Below the pieces are notes generated by a model that was given only the letters and a program-made list of their open reading frames with translations, was not told the origin of the DNA and ran no database searches. The position numbers were made by a program, and so were the translations under genes. Shown here piece after piece: positions 1 to 9,472 of a stretch of 64,000 nt of DNA. Each line of letters starts with the position of its first letter. Position 1 is the stretch's first letter. This stretch comes from Terrimonas sp. (GTDB taxonomy: Bacteria; Bacteroidota; Bacteroidia; Chitinophagales; Chitinophagaceae), in assembly GCA_016125075.1 (NCBI GenBank), contig WGMO01000026.1, positions 62,001 through 126,000 on the forward strand, read 5' to 3'.

Positions 1-5
1 AATTT

Positions 6-761
6 TTAGATATTCAATCCTCCGCAAACACTGATGGTCTGCCCGGTGATGTATGCTCCCATTTCAGAAGCCAGGAATAAAGTGACATTCGCAATATCTT
101 CTGCCGTGGCAAATCTTCCCAGGGGAATCCCTGCTTTGTACTTATCAGCAGCTTCTCCTTCTTTCAGGTAACTGGTCATATCGGTTTCAACAAAACCAGG
201 GGCAATGGCATTACAGCGAATATTCCGGCTGCCTAATTCTTTGGCCACACTTTTGGTAAATCCAATGATGCCCGCCTTGCTGGCGGCATAACTGCTTTGG
301 CCGGCATTGCCCATTTCGCCGATCACCGAACTCATATTGATGATAGCGCCGGTTTTTGCCTTCATCATCGGGCGGATCACCTGTTTGGTCATGTTGAAAA
401 CACTTTTCAGGTTGACCTGCATCACTTCATCCCATTGCTCCGGTGTCATGCGCAGCAGGAGGTTATCTTTTGAAATACCGGCATTGTTGACACAGATATC
501 GATTTGGCCGAATTCTTTCAAAACATCATTCACCAGAAACTCACACTGAGCAAAATCACCGGCATTGCTTTGATAGGCTTTTGCCCGTACGCCCATGGCG
601 ATTATTTTGGCTTCCAGGGCTTTTGCCTTTTCCGCACTGCTATCGCTGACATAGCTAAACGCCACATCGGCGCCCTGTTCTGCAAATTTCAGTACAATCG
701 CTTCCCCGATTCCACGGGCAGCTCCCGTTACAATGGCTACTTTCTTTTCTAATAATTTCAT
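6..761 (-). CDS. fabG: 3-oxoacyl-[acyl-carrier-protein] reductase
   Basis: A 251-aa short-chain dehydrogenase/reductase, the usual FabG length. FabG reduces 3-oxoacyl-ACP with NADPH in cytosolic fatty acid elongation. Visible: the nucleotide motif TGAARGIG (residues 12-19), NNAG near 92, the catalytic Ser in NMSS near 146 and YAASK near 160, and a C-terminal TGQTISVCGGLNI typical of FabG. The frame stays open upstream to 872, but I start at the ATG at 761 because the family begins with the short strand LLEKKVAIVTG and the extension would overlap the upstream gene. It lies 46 bp downstream of the GH3-family gene on the same strand and may share its transcript. Other SDR oxidoreductases are possible, but the motif set favours FabG. 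Confidence 0.88.
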   Translation of the reverse strand: MKLLEKKVAIVTGAARGIGEAIVLKFAEQGADVAFSYVSDSSAEKAKALEAKIIAMGVRAKAYQSNAGDFAQCEFLVNDVLKEFGQIDICVNNAGISKDNLLLRMTPEQWDEVMQVNLKSVFNMTKQVIRPMMKAKTGAIINMSSVIGEMGNAGQSSYAASKAGIIGFTKSVAKELGSRNIRCNAIAPGFVETDMTSYLKEGEAADKYKAGIPLGRFATAEDIANVTLFLASEMGAYITGQTISVCGGLNI

Positions 762-807
762 GTTAAGGTTGTATTGATGAGCAAATCTGTTGTCTTTAGG
801 TTGATGG

Positions 808-2337
808 TTATTCTGTGACGGGCGCCGTCTGGTTGTTGAGGGCCATGATCTCTTCCAGCAAGGTACGGTCATTGCTTAACCTTGGCACTTTATGCTGCCC
901 CCCCAGTTTTTCTTTTTGTTTCAGCCAGGTCGTAAAGATACCTTTCCTTACTGCATGTATAACAGGGAGGCTCAGGGCAATATCCTTATACCTTTTTGCT
1001 TCGTAATCACTGTTGATTTGTTGCAGGGCCCCATCCAGTTCACGCGCAAATTCCTGCAGATCGGCAGGTTCCTTTTCAAATTCGATCAGCCATTCGTGTG
1101 AACCGTTATGGCTGTCTGAAAAATATACCGGCGCTGCTGTATAATCATTGATCACAGCTCCTGTATGCTGGCAGGCGGTGGCGATGGCCTGGTCGGTATT
1201 GTCTACAATCACTTCTTCCCCGAAGGCATTGATAAAGTGTTTTAAACGGCCCGTCACTTTTACCCGGAAGGGGAACAGGGATGTAAACTGGATCGTATCC
1301 CCTAACAGGTAACGCCAGACCCCTCCATTGGTACTGATCACCGGGGCATAGTTCTTTCCGGTTTCAACCTTATCGAGACCCAGGGTCCTGGGATTGTCTT
1401 TGCCGTATTCACTCACCGGCATAAACTCATAAAATATTCCATGATCCAGGAACAGTAACATGCCTTCTTCCCCCGGCAGGTCCTGGGCCGCAAAAAAACC
1501 TTCACTCGCATTGTACATTTCGAGATAATGGATGTCCTTTCCAATGATTTTTCGGAATTGCTCTTTGTAGGGTACAAATGAAACACCACCGTGCATGTAC
1601 AGCTCCAAATGCGGCCACACCTCACTGATGGTTTGTTTCCCGGTGATCTCAAGAATTCTTTTAAACAGCACGAGGGTCCAGGTAGGGACACCCGATATCG
1701 AAGTAACGATTTCATTGATCGTGAGCTGGGCCAGGGTTTCAATCTTGCTTTCCCATTCATGCATCAGCGCAACACTCAGGTCGGGCGTCCGGAGCCAATG
1801 GCCCCAAAAAGGAGAGTTTTGCAGGAGCACGGCACTCAGGTCACCATACTGGGCCTCATGGTTCATGGGGTCAATGGTATGGCTGCCCCCGATCACCAGT
1901 CCTTTGCCGGTCAGTAATTCAGAATCCGGGTTCGAATTATAATATAAGGTGAGTACATCTTTTGCGGCTTTGTAATGACAATCATTAAGGCTTTCATCAC
2001 TGACCGGGATGAACTTGCTTTTATCGCTGGTTGTACCGCTGCTTTTGGCAAACCAGTACACCGGGGTGTCCCATAAAACATTCTGTTCGCCATCGATCAT
2101 GCGTTGTATATAGGGCTTCAGGTCATTGTATTCATGAATGGGCACGGTTTGCTTGAAATCGGAGATGGTAAAGAGTTGGGGGAAATTGTATTTCCGGCCG
2201 AATTCGGTGTACTGCGCTTCTGTAACAAGGCTTTGTAATACATCCCGTTGGGCATTGAGTGGATTTTTCATCCAGGCTTCAATGCGCCACATCCGCATAC
2301 GGGCAAGCGATGATATAGCAGGGCTTAATAACTTCAT
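808..2337 (-). CDS. GH3-family adenylate-forming enzyme (acyl-amido synthetase-like)
   Basis: A 509-aa protein of the GH3 family, the adenylating superfamily branch that includes plant auxin and jasmonate acyl-amido synthetases. Visible are the ATP/AMP motif SSGTTSDKSK (residues 99-108), a YNASEGFFA segment matching the second GH3 motif, and WRYLLGDT matching the third. Family members activate a carboxylate as acyl-AMP and pass it to an amine or thiol. The bacterial substrate is not known, so no gene symbol is given. There is no signal peptide, so it should be cytosolic. It sits between lptB and fabG on the same strand with short gaps, which may hint at a lipid or envelope role, but that is inference from position only. 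Confidence 0.8.
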   Translation of the reverse strand: MKLLSPAISSLARMRMWRIEAWMKNPLNAQRDVLQSLVTEAQYTEFGRKYNFPQLFTISDFKQTVPIHEYNDLKPYIQRMIDGEQNVLWDTPVYWFAKSSGTTSDKSKFIPVSDESLNDCHYKAAKDVLTLYYNSNPDSELLTGKGLVIGGSHTIDPMNHEAQYGDLSAVLLQNSPFWGHWLRTPDLSVALMHEWESKIETLAQLTINEIVTSISGVPTWTLVLFKRILEITGKQTISEVWPHLELYMHGGVSFVPYKEQFRKIIGKDIHYLEMYNASEGFFAAQDLPGEEGMLLFLDHGIFYEFMPVSEYGKDNPRTLGLDKVETGKNYAPVISTNGGVWRYLLGDTIQFTSLFPFRVKVTGRLKHFINAFGEEVIVDNTDQAIATACQHTGAVINDYTAAPVYFSDSHNGSHEWLIEFEKEPADLQEFARELDGALQQINSDYEAKRYKDIALSLPVIHAVRKGIFTTWLKQKEKLGGQHKVPRLSNDRTLLEEIMALNNQTAPVTE

Positions 2338-2375
2338 GTCAGGGGCAAGATAAAGTTATTTGTAAAAATAAGCAC

Positions 2376-3155
2376 TCAGAATTGTTCTTCTTCTGGTTTG
2401 CTTAAATCGTCATAGAGGTAATCCTTTCTTTTCAGTTCAAAATTCCTGCCCAGGTACAATCTTCTTACCTGCTCATCCGCTGCCAGTTCTTCGGCGGTAC
2501 CGTGTTTGAATATTTTTCCTTCTATGAGCAAATAGGCCCTGTCGCAGATGGACAGGGTTTCGGTCACGTTGTGATCGGTAATGAGGATGCCGATATTCTT
2601 GTATTTCAGTTTGGCCACAATGGACTGGATATCCTCAACGGCGATCGGGTCAATACCGGCAAAGGGCTCATCGAGTAAAATGAATTTTGGGTCAACGGCC
2701 AATGCACGGGCTATTTCCGTCCTTCTTCTTTCCCCCCCGCTCAGCACATCACCGTTGTTTTTTCTGACTTTCTGCAGGTGAAATTCATTTAAGAGGGTTT
2801 CCAGTTTTTCTTTTTGCTCTTTTTTGGGAAGGTTGGTCATTTCAAGGATCGCGGCAATATTGTCTTCCACACTCAGTTTCCTGAAAACGGAGGCCTCTTG
2901 CGGTAAATAGCCGATACCCATTTTCGCCCTTTTGTACATGGGGAGGCGGGTGATATTGACATCATTTAGGTAGACCTCCCCTTCATCGGGCTGGATCAGG
3001 CCCACCACCTGGTAAAATGTCGTAGTCTTGCCGGCTCCGTTGGGGCCCAGCAAACCAACAATTTCCCCCTGTTTTACCTGGATGGAGACGTGATCGACAA
3101 CCGTGCGGCTGCGATATCGTTTTACGAGCTCATTGGTAGTGATTGTGATACTCAA
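2376..3155 (-). CDS. lptB: LPS export ABC transporter ATP-binding protein LptB
   Basis: A 259-aa ABC ATPase. Walker A GPNGAGKT is at 37-44, the signature LSGGE at 138-142, Walker B FILLDEP at 158-164, and the switch His lies in ITDHNV. The wording around these motifs ([26 protein letters not shown]) is characteristic of LptB, the cytoplasmic ATPase that works with LptF/LptG to pull lipopolysaccharide from the inner membrane into the Lpt bridge. A C-terminal extension of about 20 residues follows the usual end, as often seen in Bacteroidota. It is the first gene of a minus-strand run lptB, GH3, fabG and is divergent from metF. Confidence 0.92.
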   Translation of the reverse strand: MSITITTNELVKRYRSRTVVDHVSIQVKQGEIVGLLGPNGAGKTTTFYQVVGLIQPDEGEVYLNDVNITRLPMYKRAKMGIGYLPQEASVFRKLSVEDNIAAILEMTNLPKKEQKEKLETLLNEFHLQKVRKNNGDVLSGGERRRTEIARALAVDPKFILLDEPFAGIDPIAVEDIQSIVAKLKYKNIGILITDHNVTETLSICDRAYLLIEGKIFKHGTAEELAADEQVRRLYLGRNFELKRKDYLYDDLSKPEEEQF

Positions 3156-3223
3156 TTCGGCGGTTTTGGCAAAAATAAGTTACCCGCTTTAAAGAGGGGT
3201 ATAAACTTAAATTTTAACCAGAG

Positions 3224-3254
3224 TTTGACTAATCGGCCTGCATGATTAGTTTTG
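3224..3254 (+). promoter_or_regulatory. metF promoter, Bacteroidota consensus
   Basis: TTTG at 3224-3227, a 19-base spacer and TAGTTTTG at 3247-3254 match the Bacteroidota housekeeping consensus (TTTG, 19-21 bases, TAnnTTTG) exactly. The start of transcription should fall near 3260. An AAAGGA stretch lies just before the metF ATG. Confidence 0.75.
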
Positions 3255-3272
3255 CATCAATTTTAAAGGACA

Positions 3273-4226
3273 ATGAAAGTTACCGAGCATATCAAACAGG
3301 CAAAAGGAACAGTGGTTTCATTTGAAGTGTTGCCGCCGCTTAAAGGAAAGGGAATACAGGCACTTTATGATCATCTCGACCCCTTAATGGAGTTCAAACC
3401 CCCATTTATCAATGTCACCTACCATCGGAGTGAAAGCATGTTTAAGAAGAAACCGGATGGTACATTTGAGCAGGTGGAGATCCGGAAAAGACCCGGAACG
3501 GTCGGTATCTGTGCGGCAATCATGAACCGATACAAGGTGGATGCAGTTGCCCACCTGATTTGCGGGGGCTTCAGCCGGCAGGAAACGGAAGATGCACTGA
3601 TTGACCTTAACTTCCTGGGGGTTGATAATGTATTGGTATTGCGTGGCGATGCCCCGAAGAATATCAGTTATTTTGAGCCGGATCCCCATGGCCATAAATA
3701 TGCCATTGACCTTCTGCGGCAGGTGATGAATATGAACAAAGGGCTTTACCTGGAAGAGGACCTGAAAAGTGCCGTGTTCACCAAATTTTGCCCGGGTGTT
3801 GCCGGCTATCCGGAAAAGCACTTTGAATCGCCCAACCTGGATGCCGATCTTCGTTTCCTGAAGGCAAAGGTGGATGCAGGAGCCGAATATATTGTGACCC
3901 AGATGTTTTTTGACAATAAGAAGTATTTCGATTTTGTTGACCGTTGCAGGGCTGCCGGAATCGATGTGCCGATCATACCAGGGTTAAAAGCCATAACTTC
4001 TAAAAAACACCTGACCATTTTACCCAAGACCTTTCATGTCGATATTCCTGATGACCTTTCCAATGCGGTGGCGGACTGTAAAAAGGATGAAGATGTATCC
4101 AGGGTCGGTGTTGAGTGGCTGATAAAGCAATCCAGGGAATTAATGCAATATGGCGTGCCGGTACTGCACTACTATACCCTCGGAAAATCGCAGGTGATCG
4201 TAGACGTGGTAAAGGGCGTTTTATAA
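3273..4226 (+). CDS. metF: methylenetetrahydrofolate reductase
   Basis: A 317-aa TIM-barrel flavoprotein that reduces 5,10-methylene-THF to 5-methyl-THF, the methyl donor for methionine synthesis. Family features are the N-terminal VSFEVLPP strand with the catalytic Glu, a THICGG-like step (AHLICGGFSRQE), NVLVLRGDAP, and QMFFDNKKYFDFV followed by IPGLKAI. Length is slightly above the E. coli enzyme (about 296 aa). The ATG at 3273 directly follows an AAAGGA sequence and a strong promoter. It is a single-gene transcript by appearance, closed by an intrinsic terminator. I looked for a SAM riboswitch or leader peptide in the upstream gap and saw none. Confidence 0.93.
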   Translation: MKVTEHIKQAKGTVVSFEVLPPLKGKGIQALYDHLDPLMEFKPPFINVTYHRSESMFKKKPDGTFEQVEIRKRPGTVGICAAIMNRYKVDAVAHLICGGFSRQETEDALIDLNFLGVDNVLVLRGDAPKNISYFEPDPHGHKYAIDLLRQVMNMNKGLYLEEDLKSAVFTKFCPGVAGYPEKHFESPNLDADLRFLKAKVDAGAEYIVTQMFFDNKKYFDFVDRCRAAGIDVPIIPGLKAITSKKHLTILPKTFHVDIPDDLSNAVADCKKDEDVSRVGVEWLIKQSRELMQYGVPVLHYYTLGKSQVIVDVVKGVL

Positions 4227-4251
4227 ATTTTTCCTCTCTGTAAAATATTGA

Positions 4252-4270
4252 AAGCCTCTCCCGGAGGCTT
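4252..4270 (+). terminator. intrinsic terminator of metF
   Basis: AAGCCTC (4252-4258) pairs with GAGGCTT (4264-4270) around a 5-base loop and is followed by a T run. It lies 25 bases after the metF stop. Confidence 0.8.
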
Positions 4271-4282
4271 TTTTCATTTCTC

Positions 4283-6298
4283 TCAGTTATTAAAGGTGGT
4301 GGTCAGGGTAGCGGTAAACCCGCTTGTAGCCGGTACTGAACGACATACGCCGCCCACGCAGAACAGACCAGCCCGCTGGCGGCCATAACCGAGGCTGAAC
4401 CTTGATCCTGATTTTGTGAATACAGCACCCAGGTTGGGATAATGGATATCCGTTTCACCGTAATTGTAAAGGTCGGTCAGGTAAAAAATCCATTGAGAGG
4501 CAAAGGAAAACTCCGTGACGGCTGCAGCCCAGTTGCCATGGTCCTGGCGGGTGGAAAGATGCTGCAGTTCAAAACGGAAAGATTTTTCTTTTGCAAACTG
4601 GTACGTGGTATTGAGTACCACCATGGCAGCTTTTACATTGTCATAGCTGCCTCCCTCCACCACGGATTTATTATAAAAGATTGAATGTAAAGAAAGCGTC
4701 GAATTCCATTGATCATTCCATTTCTTTTTCCATTCCAGGCTCATATCCTGGAAGTATTTCTCACCCGCAAAACCTACCAGGCTGCTATCGCTGTTCAATC
4801 CCCGGTATTGGGAAAAATTAAAGGCTATTTTAGAACCTTGTTTCCCGCCTAATGCCGTCCCTTCTTTAAAATTGTAAAATAATTCGAACTGCCCCCCTGT
4901 TTCACCCATTGATTGCGCATTGTAAACGTAAATATTGGTAGTAAGATAATCATGCTGCTTGGTAAGCGCCGGGATAAAGTTCACGGGCAGTTTTGAACCC
5001 ATGGCATCCCGTTCTCCCCTGAAATCCATATTCTTCATACCCCGGAAGATCAGGTTCACACCAAGATTATTTTTTGCATAACTGCTGTTGAGCAAGAGGG
5101 CATTGCCATTACTGTAAGTATAACCGTTGATATCATGGGGGTCGCTTCCCTTGTGCACATATTCTAAGGAAATTGCGCCTGCAGTTCCTGCTATATCTAA
5201 CCGCAGGGCGCTGGCTTTGACCGTAGCGGGAAAATCTGTAACCGGGCCTGTATATTCCTGGTATCTTGTAACATAACTGCCCCCCAGGGCAACCCTGGTA
5301 TGGGATTCGGTTTCTTTTTTATTTCCGGTTAATGCAATTTCGGCATCTACACCTCTTACATTCGAATTGGCATGCTCAAATAGTTTTCGTTGTCTTCCAT
5401 ATACTGCCTTTATTTTCACAAAACGCAGAGGCTGTATAAAAATATTGGCGCCTTCCAGGGCATTATTGATACCGATTTGCCGGTTTTCCCAGGACCGAAA
5501 AACAAGGCCACTGCCAAACTGCTCATAAAAGTCGCCCGCCTGAACAGAGAAATTCTTCGTGGCATACCGGAAATATTTGTTGACGAGTTTGCTCTCATTC
5601 AAGATCGTAAACTGGTCAAAGAACTGGGGAATGGACGGGAGATAGGATTCAAACTGGATACCAGCTGAAAATTGTTTATATCCATAGTCCAACTTCAGAA
5701 AATTATTTGATCCGATCCTGTCGGCAGGCAGGGTGGCATTGATTTTTGTATCTTCCTGGTACCATTGCGTATAGCTTTCAAAGCTACCACTGAGTTGTCC
5801 GGTGATATTGTCTTTTTGTTCGTCATTGAGATGCAAAAACAGTTCGTCTTCACTACCGGGTGTATATCCGCTTCGCTGATATATAACCTTACCCTTCCTG
5901 ATCACCAGGACATGGGGAATGTCGTTGATGTTGAAGGCACGCTTCAGTTCATTATTGGGGTCAAGGAATATTTCGAAAGGCCAGCCTTTACCGGCAACAA
6001 ATGGTTTTACCCTTGCCGAGGTTCTTGCATCATCTACCGAAATGGCAATGAACCGGAAAGTTTGGTTTTGCTGTAACTGGTCATATTTTGCCTGAATAGC
6101 TTCCAGTTCCTGGATACAGGGGACACACCAGGTAGCCCAGAAACTCACAATAACCGGCTGGTCCGATTGACCCGCCAGGGTCCTGAAATCGATGGTTTCA
6201 CCCGCTAAGGTTTTAATTTTTGCCGTAGAAAGGTCTCCCTGGCAAAATACCACACATTGGCTTAAAAGACAAATACTTGCAAGGATATTCTTTATCAT
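4283..6298 (-). CDS. exported thioredoxin-like (TlpA) domain fused to a DUF6029-type region
   Basis: A 671-aa protein that I start at MIKNILAS (ATG at 6298); the open frame runs 7 codons further but the signal peptide begins here. After the signal peptide comes a TlpA/AhpC-type thioredoxin domain (about 25-165) with active site W57-CVPC (58-61) and a cis-Pro region at INDIPHVLVI. The remaining 500 or so residues resemble the DUF6029 family: many amphipathic beta strands (GYKQFSAGIQFESYLPS, FSVQAGDFYEQFGSG) ending in an aromatic strand, which suggests an outer-membrane beta barrel. The fusion implies a tethered periplasmic or surface thiol oxidoreductase; that is inference. It is divergent from an Omp28-like lipoprotein that also carries CxxC. 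Confidence 0.75.
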   Translation of the reverse strand: MIKNILASICLLSQCVVFCQGDLSTAKIKTLAGETIDFRTLAGQSDQPVIVSFWATWCVPCIQELEAIQAKYDQLQQNQTFRFIAISVDDARTSARVKPFVAGKGWPFEIFLDPNNELKRAFNINDIPHVLVIRKGKVIYQRSGYTPGSEDELFLHLNDEQKDNITGQLSGSFESYTQWYQEDTKINATLPADRIGSNNFLKLDYGYKQFSAGIQFESYLPSIPQFFDQFTILNESKLVNKYFRYATKNFSVQAGDFYEQFGSGLVFRSWENRQIGINNALEGANIFIQPLRFVKIKAVYGRQRKLFEHANSNVRGVDAEIALTGNKKETESHTRVALGGSYVTRYQEYTGPVTDFPATVKASALRLDIAGTAGAISLEYVHKGSDPHDINGYTYSNGNALLLNSSYAKNNLGVNLIFRGMKNMDFRGERDAMGSKLPVNFIPALTKQHDYLTTNIYVYNAQSMGETGGQFELFYNFKEGTALGGKQGSKIAFNFSQYRGLNSDSSLVGFAGEKYFQDMSLEWKKKWNDQWNSTLSLHSIFYNKSVVEGGSYDNVKAAMVVLNTTYQFAKEKSFRFELQHLSTRQDHGNWAAAVTEFSFASQWIFYLTDLYNYGETDIHYPNLGAVFTKSGSRFSLGYGRQRAGLFCVGGVCRSVPATSGFTATLTTTFNN

Positions 6299-6386
6299 GT
6301 CATTGGAATATATCTGCAATTATCGGCATTAGAATCTGAAATGAATAAAGAAAAATGATATTTTCGGGTTCGTTAAAAACCAGCTC

Positions 6387-7469
6387 ATGAGAAAATTGAA
6401 CCTTTTGCCTGTATTATTCCTGCTGGCCACAGGCTTCGTACTTCAATCCTGTTCCAAGGGAAGTTCCGGTGGAGGGGGAACGACTCCCACCCCAACACCC
6501 AATGATAAAAAACTGACGGTAACCCTGAGTTCCAACCAGATCAATGCCGATGGATTTGATGAAGCCAAGGTCACCGTGAAAGATGAAAACGGGAATGATG
6601 TTACCGCCAACTGCAGCATCTTTGTCAATAACCTGGGCAGGCAGGTCCCTTCATTCTGGACGGAAAATGCCGGCACTTACAAGGTTAAAGCGCAGAAAGG
6701 GTCCCTTCTTTCACCGGAAGTTACGTTAACCGCTGTGGCACCCGGGCCTTCGCCTTTTACCCAAAAATTACTGGTAGAAGATTTTACGGGTACATGGTGC
6801 CAGTATTGTCCCCGGGTAGGATTAGCCCTGGAAAATTATTCCTCCGCACATCCCAACTGTATCGTGGTGGCTAACCATGGGGGTAATGGAACCGCAGATC
6901 CCTATCTTTTCCAATACCATTCAACAATGGCTAATTATTTCCAGATACAGGGCTATCCTTCAGCCGTGGTCAACAGAAACGGTATCTGGGATGAAGGTTA
7001 TGCTTCCCTGAACGGACAATTACTGTTGAGGGCACCCGTCGGGTTGTCTGTCAACACATCCATCAGCGGCAGTACGATCAATGTGGATGCCAAGGTCAAA
7101 TTTGATGTAACCACCGGTATTGACCTGCGATTGGCGGTTTACCTGGTGGAGGACAGTTTGGTATATCCCCAGGTAAATTCTCCAGCCAACGGTAACGGTC
7201 TTTCCAATCCGATTTCAAATTATGTGCATAATGCCGTTTTAAGAAAAACGGCTTCCGATATTTATGGTGACCTGATCGATAAGACCTCACAGCAAAAGGG
7301 CAGTACGTATCAAAAGAATTTTTCCTTTAATGTATCTGGGTTAAACTATAATATGAATAATTTAAGGGTTATTGCTTTTGTGGCATATGGTACCGGTAAT
7401 TATCTCAGCAAGAAAGGTACCGCCAATGTGCAAAGCGTGAAAGCCGGACAGAATAAGGATTTTGACTGA
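6387..7469 (+). CDS. Omp28-related outer membrane lipoprotein
   Basis: A 360-aa lipoprotein (signal peptide with lipobox Cys22, then a Gly/Thr/Pro linker) resembling the Omp28 family of Bacteroidota. Residues 41-118 look like an Ig-like beta domain; from about 124 there is a thioredoxin-like fold with the motif GTWCQYCPR (Cys138, Cys141), then NHGGNGTADPY and a YPSAVVNR segment acting as the cis-Pro loop. A beta-rich C-terminal domain follows. The family's biochemical role is not settled; the CxxC suggests thiol chemistry at the cell surface. It is transcribed divergently from the TlpA/DUF6029 fusion with a gap of under 90 bp, so co-regulation is plausible. Confidence 0.78.
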   Translation: MRKLNLLPVLFLLATGFVLQSCSKGSSGGGGTTPTPTPNDKKLTVTLSSNQINADGFDEAKVTVKDENGNDVTANCSIFVNNLGRQVPSFWTENAGTYKVKAQKGSLLSPEVTLTAVAPGPSPFTQKLLVEDFTGTWCQYCPRVGLALENYSSAHPNCIVVANHGGNGTADPYLFQYHSTMANYFQIQGYPSAVVNRNGIWDEGYASLNGQLLLRAPVGLSVNTSISGSTINVDAKVKFDVTTGIDLRLAVYLVEDSLVYPQVNSPANGNGLSNPISNYVHNAVLRKTASDIYGDLIDKTSQQKGSTYQKNFSFNVSGLNYNMNNLRVIAFVAYGTGNYLSKKGTANVQSVKAGQNKDFD

Positions 7470-7490
7470 TCAATCACCCAACAGGTTTGC

Positions 7491-7510
7491 AGCCCCCTCA
7501 ACAGGGGGCT
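7491..7510. terminator. terminator between convergent Omp28-like and parvulin genes
   Basis: AGCCCCCT (7491-7498) pairs with AGGGGGCT (7503-7510) and is followed by TTTATTTT on the plus strand. It ends the Omp28-like transcript; the minus-strand parvulin gene stops at 7512, immediately beside it. Confidence 0.75.
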
Positions 7511-7511
7511 T

Positions 7512-9446
7512 TTATTTTGTAATTGATTTAAGAACATCCCTGTTGATGGTGACAGGGTATTTCTTTTTCAGGGAAGCTATCCAGTTTGCATCGAGTTCGT
7601 TCTGATAGTCATTGATGACCGCTCCCTTTGCATCGGAGAATGATTTTTGTTCATCAGGGGCAAACACCTTTTTGATATAGGAAAAAGAGGCGCTTTCATC
7701 GGCCCCGTTCTTTTCCACACCCGTGACGATGCCGGAATGAATGATTTCATTGGCCGCTTTTGGTATTTGGGAAAATTCAAACCTCCCGGTTTCAGCGGTG
7801 ATCTTGTCGCCATATTTTTTTATGATATTTTCCCAGTCGCCGGGATTATTTTTTATTTCAGCTGCTGCAGCAAGGGCGGTCTTCTCATCAGCGCAATAAA
7901 AAATCACACCGCCGGCACTTTGTTTCCAGGTATACTTCTTTTTATTCGCGGTATAATAGGCAAGTTGTCCTGCTGTATCGGTCTGGGCCTTTGTCCAGAT
8001 TTTTTGCATCATGATCTCAAAGAACAGGTTACCATCCTTAAATTCATTCATCTGCGACCGGAATCCTTCGTTAAAGGATTCAAGGTTATCGCGATAATAT
8101 TGCATGGCAACGTATTTCCGGAATTCTTTCATTACCGCATCAAATGGTTTGATACCGGAGCCATTCCGGTTATAGCGGTTGGTTTGGGCAAAACCGATCC
8201 AATCCAGCGCCGTAATGGTTTTATCGCCCAGTTTAAACAGGGGAGTGTCGCCGGTAACCGATAGCTGTTTCCCGGAGTATTTACTATCCAGCAGGCTGTC
8301 GGTATACAGCCGGAGGTCGGTGGGGTCATATTTGTTTTCCTTGAACCCCGAGGTTTTTACGATCCGGTCATACAGAAGGTCTTTGGCATATTCGATCCTT
8401 CCATCATTTTGAACCCGGTATTTCAGGTTGTCTGCATAGGTTTTGTCATCCAGGGAATTGGCAACAGCAGCTTTGGAAATCCTTTTTATAATATGATATC
8501 CATAGCTGGTCAGGACCGGCTTGCTGATATCACCATCTTTTTTCAGGCTGAATGCGGTGGCTTCAAAAACCGGGTCATAAGTGCCCAATCCAAATTCAGC
8601 CATCAGGCCTCCGGTAGGGGCAGATAAATAATCATTGCTGTATTGTTTGGCCAGGCTGCTGAAATCATCGCCCAGTAATAAGCGTTTGTAAATTGAATCG
8701 GCAAGCCGGGTAATCTTCATTTTCGTCAGGCTGTCAGCACCGGGCGGGAAGGCCAGCAGGATCTGGGCTGTTCTCATGCGACCCACTGCTTTTCGCGCTC
8801 CTAAATTTTTAAAGATATGGTAACCCGATTTTGAGGTATAGGGTAATGAGAATTTTCCAACCGGGGTTTGGTAAATAATATTTTCAAACTCGTAAGGAAG
8901 GGAAAATGCGGAAACAAAACCAATATCACCCCCGGAGGCAGCCGAGGCAGGATCTTCAGAATATTGTTTTGCCACCGTGGCAAATGCCGTTCCCTTTTGC
9001 AGCAACTTCAGGGCTTCATTGATCTTTTTCCATCCGGGATCATTGGCCTTTGTTCCGTCACCGGCTGCTACATAAATATGGGCCAGGTGAATATCTTTTT
9101 GACTTCTTTCAAAAGCCTCCTGCATGAGTTTATGGAAACTTTGGCTGTCGGTAAGATAATTTTCAATGATTTGGTTGCGTAAATTAGCGAGTTCGTCCCG
9201 GAATTGTGCGGCGGTATCCAGTTTCATATCATACGCCTCGGCAATTTTTAGCTTCGAATTGATATAAAGGTCAAGATAATTTTGGATGGATTGCGCTTTG
9301 TCCTTTACTGGGTCGGTGTTGTTCTTGGTATAAGCTTTGAGAAATTCCTTTGCATCCACTTTGTTATTCCCGTAGGTGAAGAGGGTTTGACCTTTTGCCT
9401 GGATAAGCATGAAAATGAGCAGGAGGGACACGATGGCCTTTTTCAT
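7512..9446 (-). CDS. periplasmic peptidylprolyl isomerase with two parvulin domains
   Basis: A 644-aa exported protein (signal peptide residues 1-20). An N-terminal helical chaperone-like segment (about 25-115) is followed by two parvulin/PpiC rotamase domains, about 117-215 and 222-320, each with the family pattern A.QYSxDxxSAxxGGxxG (AKQYSEDPASAASGG and AKQYSNDYLSAPTGG) and a closing GYHI. The C-terminal half is helical and less conserved. The layout resembles SurA/PrsA-type foldases that help outer-membrane proteins fold. It lies 26 bp downstream of the DUF4369 thioredoxin gene on the same strand, so the pair is probably one envelope protein-folding operon. Confidence 0.85.
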   Translation of the reverse strand: MKKAIVSLLLIFMLIQAKGQTLFTYGNNKVDAKEFLKAYTKNNTDPVKDKAQSIQNYLDLYINSKLKIAEAYDMKLDTAAQFRDELANLRNQIIENYLTDSQSFHKLMQEAFERSQKDIHLAHIYVAAGDGTKANDPGWKKINEALKLLQKGTAFATVAKQYSEDPASAASGGDIGFVSAFSLPYEFENIIYQTPVGKFSLPYTSKSGYHIFKNLGARKAVGRMRTAQILLAFPPGADSLTKMKITRLADSIYKRLLLGDDFSSLAKQYSNDYLSAPTGGLMAEFGLGTYDPVFEATAFSLKKDGDISKPVLTSYGYHIIKRISKAAVANSLDDKTYADNLKYRVQNDGRIEYAKDLLYDRIVKTSGFKENKYDPTDLRLYTDSLLDSKYSGKQLSVTGDTPLFKLGDKTITALDWIGFAQTNRYNRNGSGIKPFDAVMKEFRKYVAMQYYRDNLESFNEGFRSQMNEFKDGNLFFEIMMQKIWTKAQTDTAGQLAYYTANKKKYTWKQSAGGVIFYCADEKTALAAAAEIKNNPGDWENIIKKYGDKITAETGRFEFSQIPKAANEIIHSGIVTGVEKNGADESASFSYIKKVFAPDEQKSFSDAKGAVINDYQNELDANWIASLKKKYPVTINRDVLKSITK

Positions 9447-9472
9447 AGTGAAACCGGTTTTAAGCTGTTAAG

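Noticed and set aside
808-2337. PaaK (phenylacetate-CoA ligase), because of an adenylating enzyme in the same window as paa genes
   Set aside because: The motif SSGTTSDKSK and the YLLGD segment are GH3 type, not the PaaK pattern, and the gene is 30 kb from the paa region.
3156-3272. SAM riboswitch upstream of metF
   Set aside because: The promoter occupies most of the gap and leaves a 5' region of only about 12 bases, too short for a riboswitch.
7647-8264. 205-aa open frame on the plus strand
   Set aside because: It is antisense to the two-domain parvulin gene, with no family resemblance, promoter or ribosome site; it is a shadow frame.
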